Part shown: positions 59,933 through 64,000 of the stretch, in pieces
Position numbering within the stretch: the stretch's first letter is position 1
How the letters are laid out: each line of letters begins with the position of its first letter
Source: JBFYTX01 sp963739515
GTDB taxonomy: Bacteria > Chloroflexota > Dehalococcoidia > Dehalococcoidales > RBG-16-60-22
Reading direction: 5' to 3'
Assembly (NCBI GenBank): GCA_963739515.1
Contig: CAVUAO010000002.1
Location: 310,001-374,000, forward strand
DNA: 64,000 bases
Translations under genes and position numbers: made by a program
Notes under the pieces: model-generated
The model's input: the letters and a program-made list of their open reading frames with translations, nothing else
Told to the model about the DNA's origin: nothing
The model's database searches: none

Positions 59933-60688
59933 ATGCTAAAAATCCGGGACCTTTCGGTGGCGGTGGAAGACAAGGAAATCATCCACGACGTCAACCTGAC
60001 GATACAGAACGGCGAGACACATGTGCTCTTCGGGCCTAACGGCGCCGGCAAAAGCACGCTGCTCATGGCTATCATGGGATTCCCCAAATATAAAGTAACC
60101 AAAGGCAGCATCAGCTTCAAGGGCAAGGACATCACCGGCATGACGGTCGACCAACGGGCCAGGCTGGGCATCGGCATGTCTTTCCAGCGGCCGCCGGTAG
60201 TGCGCGGCGTCAAGACCCGCGACATCGTGGCGGCCGCCCTGAGAGGTCGGGGAGACAGCGACGAAATCGAGAAACTCGCCAAAGCGGCCGACCTCAACGA
60301 TTTCCTCGACCGGGACATCAACTACGGATTTTCCGGCGGGGAAATAAAACGCTCGGAACTGATGCAGCTGCTGGCGCAAAAGCCCGAGCTGACGCTCCTC
60401 GACGAACCGGAATCGGGGGTAGACCTGGTGAACATCGCCCTCATCGGCGAACTGATGAACCAGCTGCTGGAGAAAAATTGCCCGATACCGGAGCGCCACT
60501 GCATGGGGCTGATTATCACCCATACCGGCCATATCCTGGACTACGTCAACGCCCGCACCGGCTATGTCATGTGCGACGGCACGATAGGGTGCGTGGGCGA
60601 CCCCCACGAAATGCTGGGGACAATACGGGAGAAAGGCTACAACGAGTGCATTAAATGCTACCTGGGGAGATTACCGACGCATGAGTAA
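59933..60688 (+). CDS. sufC: SufC-like Fe-S assembly ATPase
   Basis: A 251-residue ABC ATPase. Walker A is FGPNGAGKSTLL, the Q-loop is SFQRPPVVRG, the ABC signature is YGFSGGEIKRSEL, Walker B with the catalytic Glu is LTLLDEPESGVDL, and ITHTGHIL carries the switch His. 'SFQRPP', and a SufC-type partner gene that overlaps it by 8 nt, make Fe-S cluster assembly far more likely than transport. The C-terminus carries an extra Cys-x2-Cys (CIKC). SufD and SufS are not in the window, as in minimal SUF systems. Confidence 0.9.
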   Translation: MLKIRDLSVAVEDKEIIHDVNLTIQNGETHVLFGPNGAGKSTLLMAIMGFPKYKVTKGSISFKGKDITGMTVDQRARLGIGMSFQRPPVVRGVKTRDIVAAALRGRGDSDEIEKLAKAADLNDFLDRDINYGFSGGEIKRSELMQLLAQKPELTLLDEPESGVDLVNIALIGELMNQLLEKNCPIPERHCMGLIITHTGHILDYVNARTGYVMCDGTIGCVGDPHEMLGTIREKGYNECIKCYLGRLPTHE

Positions 60689-61916
60689 AGTGAAAACGTC
60701 CAAAGCCTACAAGGACAAAGCTCAAGCCGCGGCGGCCAAAAAATCCGCCTTCGGCGAGGATATAGATTTAAGCAAATACAACCCCGGCGATGAAGGACAC
60801 CGCTATGAACCCGACCCGTCCCGACTCCCTCCCCAGACGAAGGAGAAGATGCTCACCGCGGGCGTCATGCTGGATGACATCAGCCAGAGGTCGGGCACGT
60901 ATCTGCAACTGGATAACCAACCGGTACATTTCTCCACCAAGCAGGAAGGGGTGGAGGTCATGGCGGTCAGTAAAGCCCTGGAGAAGTACGACTGGCTAGC
61001 GGACTACCTCTGGAAGGCGGTGGCCGTGGACGCCGATAAATATACAGCCAATGTCGAGATGAACGAGGGCGACGGCTATTTCATCCGGGCGTTGCCCGGG
61101 CAAAAGACCGTCTTTCCGGTGCAGGCCTGCCTTTACCTGGAGAAATCGAAGGTGGTGCAGAACGTGCATAATATCATCATCGCCGAAGAGGGCTCAGAGC
61201 TGCACATCATTACCGGCTGCGCCACCGCTACCCGGGAAGAGCCGGGACTGCACATCGGGGTCTCCGAGTTCTATGTGAAAAAGGGCGCTAAAGTCACCTT
61301 CACCATGATACACTCGTGGAACCCGGCGGTAGCCGTCAGGCCGCGCACCACCACCATCATCGAAGAAGGCGGCCTTTTCCTGAGCAATTACCTCCTCATG
61401 AAACCGGTCAACTCACTACAGATGTATCCTACCGCCCGATGTGTCGGCGAAAACGCCACGGTGCGCTATAACAGCATCCTGGTAGCCGTCAAGGGGACGA
61501 ACATCGACGTGGGGTCGCGGGTATTTCTCAACGCTAAAAACGCCCGGACGGAAATCGTCTCCCGGGCGATAACCACCGGGGGCAATATAACAGCCCGCGG
61601 CTATATCGAGGGCAACGCCGTGGACGTCAAGGGGCACCTGGAATGCCGCGGCCTGATACTGGGAGAGACGGGCACGATTTACGCCGTCCCCGAGCTGAAG
61701 GGCAACCTGCCGGGAATCGACCTTTCCCACGAGGCGGCGGTGGGCAAGATTAATGAGGAAGAAGTGACATACCTGATGGCCCGGGGACTGACCAGAGAAG
61801 AGGCTACGGCCACGATTGTTCGGGGATTTCTCCGGGTGGATATCGAGGGGCTACCGCCGATGCTGAGCGCGGAGCTGAAGCGGGCGGTGGAAGCCAGCGA
61901 AAAAGAGGTCATGTAG
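60681..61916 (+). CDS. sufB: SufB/SufD-family Fe-S cluster assembly scaffold
   Basis: A 411-residue SufBD-family protein. The beta-helix core is readable in 'GSELHIITGCATATREEPGL' and 'EFYVKKGAKVTFTMIHSWNP', and 'GDAF'-like conserved 'HEAAVGKINEEEVTYLMARG' with 'REEATATIVRGFLRVDIEGL' forms the C-terminal signature. It is the scaffold partner of SufC (overlapping by 8 nt) and probably works as a SufBC minimal complex. Whether it is SufB or SufD is not settled by eye; only one copy is present. Confidence 0.9.
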   Translation: MSKVKTSKAYKDKAQAAAAKKSAFGEDIDLSKYNPGDEGHRYEPDPSRLPPQTKEKMLTAGVMLDDISQRSGTYLQLDNQPVHFSTKQEGVEVMAVSKALEKYDWLADYLWKAVAVDADKYTANVEMNEGDGYFIRALPGQKTVFPVQACLYLEKSKVVQNVHNIIIAEEGSELHIITGCATATREEPGLHIGVSEFYVKKGAKVTFTMIHSWNPAVAVRPRTTTIIEEGGLFLSNYLLMKPVNSLQMYPTARCVGENATVRYNSILVAVKGTNIDVGSRVFLNAKNARTEIVSRAITTGGNITARGYIEGNAVDVKGHLECRGLILGETGTIYAVPELKGNLPGIDLSHEAAVGKINEEEVTYLMARGLTREEATATIVRGFLRVDIEGLPPMLSAELKRAVEASEKEVM

Positions 61917-61929
61917 TCGGGAGGTTACC

Positions 61930-62454
61930 ATGAACCTGAATGCCCTGCACAAAATCGGTTACGGCATGTACATCATCGGCGCGCATGAGGGCGAAAAGCG
62001 CAACGGGCAGACGGCCAACACCGTGTTCCAGATAACGTCGGAGCCTCCGACGGTCGCCGTAAGCATCAATAAAACCAACCTGACCCACGAATATATTAAA
62101 GCCAGCAAATCCTTTACCGCGGCGGTGCTCTGCAACGCGACTCCCCTCTCCTATATCGGCAATTTCGGGTTTAAATCAGGACGGGATACGGACAAGCTTA
62201 AGGGGGTGAACTACAAGATAGGGCAGACGGGCTCCCCGATACTTACCGACCACGCCACCGCCTACCTCGAAGCGGAAGTAATCCAGGACGTCGACGTCGG
62301 CACGCACACCATATTTATCGGGAGAGTCGTCGCGGCGGAAATCCTGTCCGAAGAACCCTGCATGACTTACGAATATTATCACGAGGTAAAGCGGGGCACG
62401 ACCCCAAAGACGGCGCCCAGCTATATCGCGGGAGACAAAGGAGGCGCAAAGTAA
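61930..62454 (+). CDS. Flavin reductase-domain protein (high-molecular-weight-rubredoxin-type)
   Basis: A 174-residue FMN-binding flavin-reductase-like protein. 'LHKIGYGMYIIGAHEGEKRN', 'NGQTANTVFQITSEPPTVAV' and 'INKTNLTHEYIKASKSFTAA' form the split-barrel core. In Moorella, a protein of this type is fused to a rubredoxin (Hrb) and passes electrons from NADH to a flavodiiron protein. Here the rubredoxin gene is separate and starts 1 nt after the stop. No flavodiiron gene is in the window. Confidence 0.88.
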   Translation: MNLNALHKIGYGMYIIGAHEGEKRNGQTANTVFQITSEPPTVAVSINKTNLTHEYIKASKSFTAAVLCNATPLSYIGNFGFKSGRDTDKLKGVNYKIGQTGSPILTDHATAYLEAEVIQDVDVGTHTIFIGRVVAAEILSEEPCMTYEYYHEVKRGTTPKTAPSYIAGDKGGAK

Positions 62455-62455
62455 A

Positions 62456-62617
62456 ATGGCGAAATACGAATGCACCGTGTGCGGCTACATTTATGACCCG
62501 GCGGTCGGCGACCCGGACAGCAAAATCGCCCCGGGGACGCCGTTTGAGAATATCCCTGACGACTGGGTATGCCCGGTCTGCGGGGCGGCCAAGAGCGAGT
62601 TTAAAAAGGTGGAATAA
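62456..62617 (+). CDS. Rubredoxin
   Basis: A 53-residue rubredoxin with one Fe(Cys)4 site: CTVCGYIYDPAVGDPDS... and WVCPVCGAAKSEF. It carries single electrons, probably from the flavin-reductase protein immediately upstream to the Rieske, rubrerythrin or other acceptors. It starts 1 nt after the flavin-reductase stop and is followed by a Rieske gene 14 nt later. It is too short for many gene finders but is certain. Confidence 0.97.
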   Translation: MAKYECTVCGYIYDPAVGDPDSKIAPGTPFENIPDDWVCPVCGAAKSEFKKVE

Positions 62618-62631
62618 GGGAGGTAAGCGAA

Positions 62632-62982
62632 ATGGCAAGTTTTGTACCGGTCGGAAAGACCAGCGACCTGGAAAATGGAGGCAAGAAAAAGCTCGATGTA
62701 CTGGGGCAGGAAATCATGCTGGCGAGGGTGGGGGACAAATACTACGCCACCCAGAACCGCTGCGCCCACATGGGCGGGGACCTTTCAGCGGGCATCCTCA
62801 GCGGAACGGTGATTCAATGCCCGCGTCACGGCTCGCAGTTCGACATTACCGACGGGCATAACATCCGCTGGACGAGGGGAACGGGGATGATGGCGACTTT
62901 ATACAAAATAGCAAAATCGCCTCAGCCGATTAAGACGTATAACATAAAAATAGAAGGCGACAACATACTGGTCGAGATTTAA
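62632..62982 (+). CDS. Rieske [2Fe-2S] ferredoxin
   Basis: A 116-residue stand-alone Rieske protein. The cluster ligands are CAHMGGDL (Cys-x-His) and CPRHGSQFDI (Cys-x2-His). It starts MASFVPVGKTSDLENGGKKK. It presumably accepts electrons from rubredoxin or flavin reductase and passes them on; no oxygenase is present. It sits in the rubredoxin/rubrerythrin operon. Confidence 0.95.
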   Translation: MASFVPVGKTSDLENGGKKKLDVLGQEIMLARVGDKYYATQNRCAHMGGDLSAGILSGTVIQCPRHGSQFDITDGHNIRWTRGTGMMATLYKIAKSPQPIKTYNIKIEGDNILVEI

Positions 62983-62997
62983 AGGGGGTTAAGGTAA

Positions 62998-63486
62998 TTG
63001 TCGGTCGTTTTCTCCGGCGATGAGTTCATCCATATCGCCATCGACATCGAAAAAAGGGGCATCAGCTTCTACGACGTCATGGCAAAATCGACCGATAATG
63101 AAATGGCGCGTGACGCCTTCGCCAACCTGGCGGCGATGGAACGGACACACCTTCAGACATTCCAGGACATGCTGGCGGAAACTCAGACAGGCAAGTCCGG
63201 CGAAATAGCCGAGCCAAAATACCCCGATTATGTTCAAACCCTCAGCGACGAAGCCGTTTTCTCCGACGATTCAGCTACCAGCGAGATAGCCATGCAGGCA
63301 GACACCGATATCAAAGCGATGGAGCTGGGCATCAGCGCCGAGAAGGACTCGCTGCTTTTTTACTATGAAATGAAAGACAACCTGCCCCAGCGCCACATCC
63401 CGGTATTGGACAGAATAATCGAAGAGGAGAAGCTACACCTCCGGCAGCTCTCCGAAGTCAAGAAAAAGCTCGCCAGTCCCGGATAG
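62998..63486 (+). CDS. Rubrerythrin-like ferritin-family protein
   Basis: A 162-residue two-half ferritin-like protein. Di-iron ligands are visible in AIDIEKRGISFYDVMAKS, AAMERTHLQTFQ, AMELGISAEKDSLLFYYEMK and IIEEEKLHLRQLSEV. There is no rubredoxin tail. It starts with a TTG after AAGGGGGTTAAGG. It is the last gene of the redox block and probably detoxifies peroxide with electrons from the rubredoxin upstream. Confidence 0.85.
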   Translation: MSVVFSGDEFIHIAIDIEKRGISFYDVMAKSTDNEMARDAFANLAAMERTHLQTFQDMLAETQTGKSGEIAEPKYPDYVQTLSDEAVFSDDSATSEIAMQADTDIKAMELGISAEKDSLLFYYEMKDNLPQRHIPVLDRIIEEEKLHLRQLSEVKKKLASPG

Positions 63487-63491
63487 ACGTA

Positions 63492-64000
63492 TCAGGCATG
63501 CCCGGATTTCAGGAAGGCAATGACTTTTTTCCTGAATATTAACGCCAGGGCGAACAATACCAATATCAACAGTCCAATCAATTCCGGGATATACCTCTCA
63601 GGGTGCGAGACCAACTCCCGGAAGATGTTGAAAAGCCAGTCCGTAAGGTCCTCTTTATCAAAGGTAAAGCCCAGCAGCGGCCAGAACAGCGTCCGGGGGG
63701 CGATCCACATCTGGTCGAGGATGAGATGGGTAAAAGTGCCGGCGGCCAAGGTGAGCATCCAGACCTGGCGGCGACTTTTATAAAGATAAAAGCCGATGCC
63801 GGTGAGGACGAAAAGGAAGAGGAGCGAATGTGAAAAGATACGGCCGTTGGAAAACGTCTCCCGGAAAAAATATTGCCCGACCGGTTTATCGATGATATCC
63901 GGCAAAAGAGAACCGACCAGCAGTACCCGGATATCCATGTAACGCGAGAGCGAGGCAAACCAGGACATCACATTAAAGCCGGGACGCGGCTTACCCACCG
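63492..64000 (-). CDS. YdjM/DUF457-like membrane-bound metal-dependent hydrolase, 5' end beyond the window
   Basis: The visible 169 codons show four to five TM helices and the His/Asp-rich block of the DUF457 (LexA-regulated YdjM) family: SLLPDIIDKP, 'GRIFSHSLLFLFVLTGIGFY' and 'AAGTFTHLILDQMWIAPRTL'. The N-terminal 'HTH' part typical of the family is not seen, so the gene probably continues beyond the right edge. It converges with the rubrerythrin-like gene, leaving 5 nt. Confidence 0.8.
   Translation of the reverse strand, partial: VGKPRPGFNVMSWFASLSRYMDIRVLLVGSLLPDIIDKPVGQYFFRETFSNGRIFSHSLLFLFVLTGIGFYLYKSRRQVWMLTLAAGTFTHLILDQMWIAPRTLFWPLLGFTFDKEDLTDWLFNIFRELVSHPERYIPELIGLLILVLFALALIFRKKVIAFLKSGHA

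Overview
The window reads as a chromosomal segment of an anaerobic Chloroflexota bacterium, most like uncultured Dehalococcoidia. This is an inference from gene content: a ChlI-like AAA+ protein, CARDB-type surface proteins, a COG1900/NIL-ferredoxin/COG2122 homocysteine set, a pyrogallol transhydroxylase-like molybdoenzyme, acyl-CoA catabolism genes, and a SUF/rubredoxin/rubrerythrin block. No 16S rRNA gene is present, so the placement is provisional.

Positions 1-24,900 look accessory. They hold a truncated ChlI-like ATPase, a large secreted metzincin-like protein, an MFS exporter next to a decayed transposase tail, a lipoprotein and a B12-type radical SAM protein. A complete kdpFABCDE potassium operon follows, preceded by an extra 30-residue membrane peptide and by several palindromes. 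Next come a PAS histidine kinase/NarL regulator pair and a run of secreted or unknown proteins. Gene debris lies among them: a response-regulator N-terminus, a uvrC C-terminus and an IS remnant.

Positions 24,900-42,400 are mostly core metabolism: a HAD phosphatase, exonuclease III, the transhydroxylase-like enzyme, a nitroreductase, tRNA-Gly and tRNA-Phe. The pantothenate genes (DUF2520/PanG-like, panD, panB, panC) follow, with a leader that resembles an attenuator, and then cytidine deaminase. An acyl-CoA module (dehydrogenase, ligase, two crotonases) includes a sirtuin. hisA, hisI and the ribosomal genes rplU, rpmA and rpmE close the section.

Positions 42,400-53,750 hold dprA, topA, xerD, an M24 peptidase, a PHP protein and a formyltransferase on the plus strand, and aspS-tig-clpP on the minus strand. 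The block is bounded by two inverted copies of the same array, three units of about 45 bp each. dprA and topA each carry one frameshift.

Positions 54,300-64,000 hold the sulfide-to-homocysteine gene set, a hemerythrin-like protein, and the second member of a two-TM membrane family also found at 22.3 kb. A redox and Fe-S block follows: a ferritin-like protein, SufC, SufB, flavin reductase, rubredoxin, Rieske protein and a rubrerythrin-like protein.

Three genes (the HAD phosphatase, hisA and rplU) appear to start at ATC or ATT behind strong Shine-Dalgarno sequences. A double-hairpin intergenic repeat recurs at least six times. All calls come from reading the sequence and translations; no database search was run.
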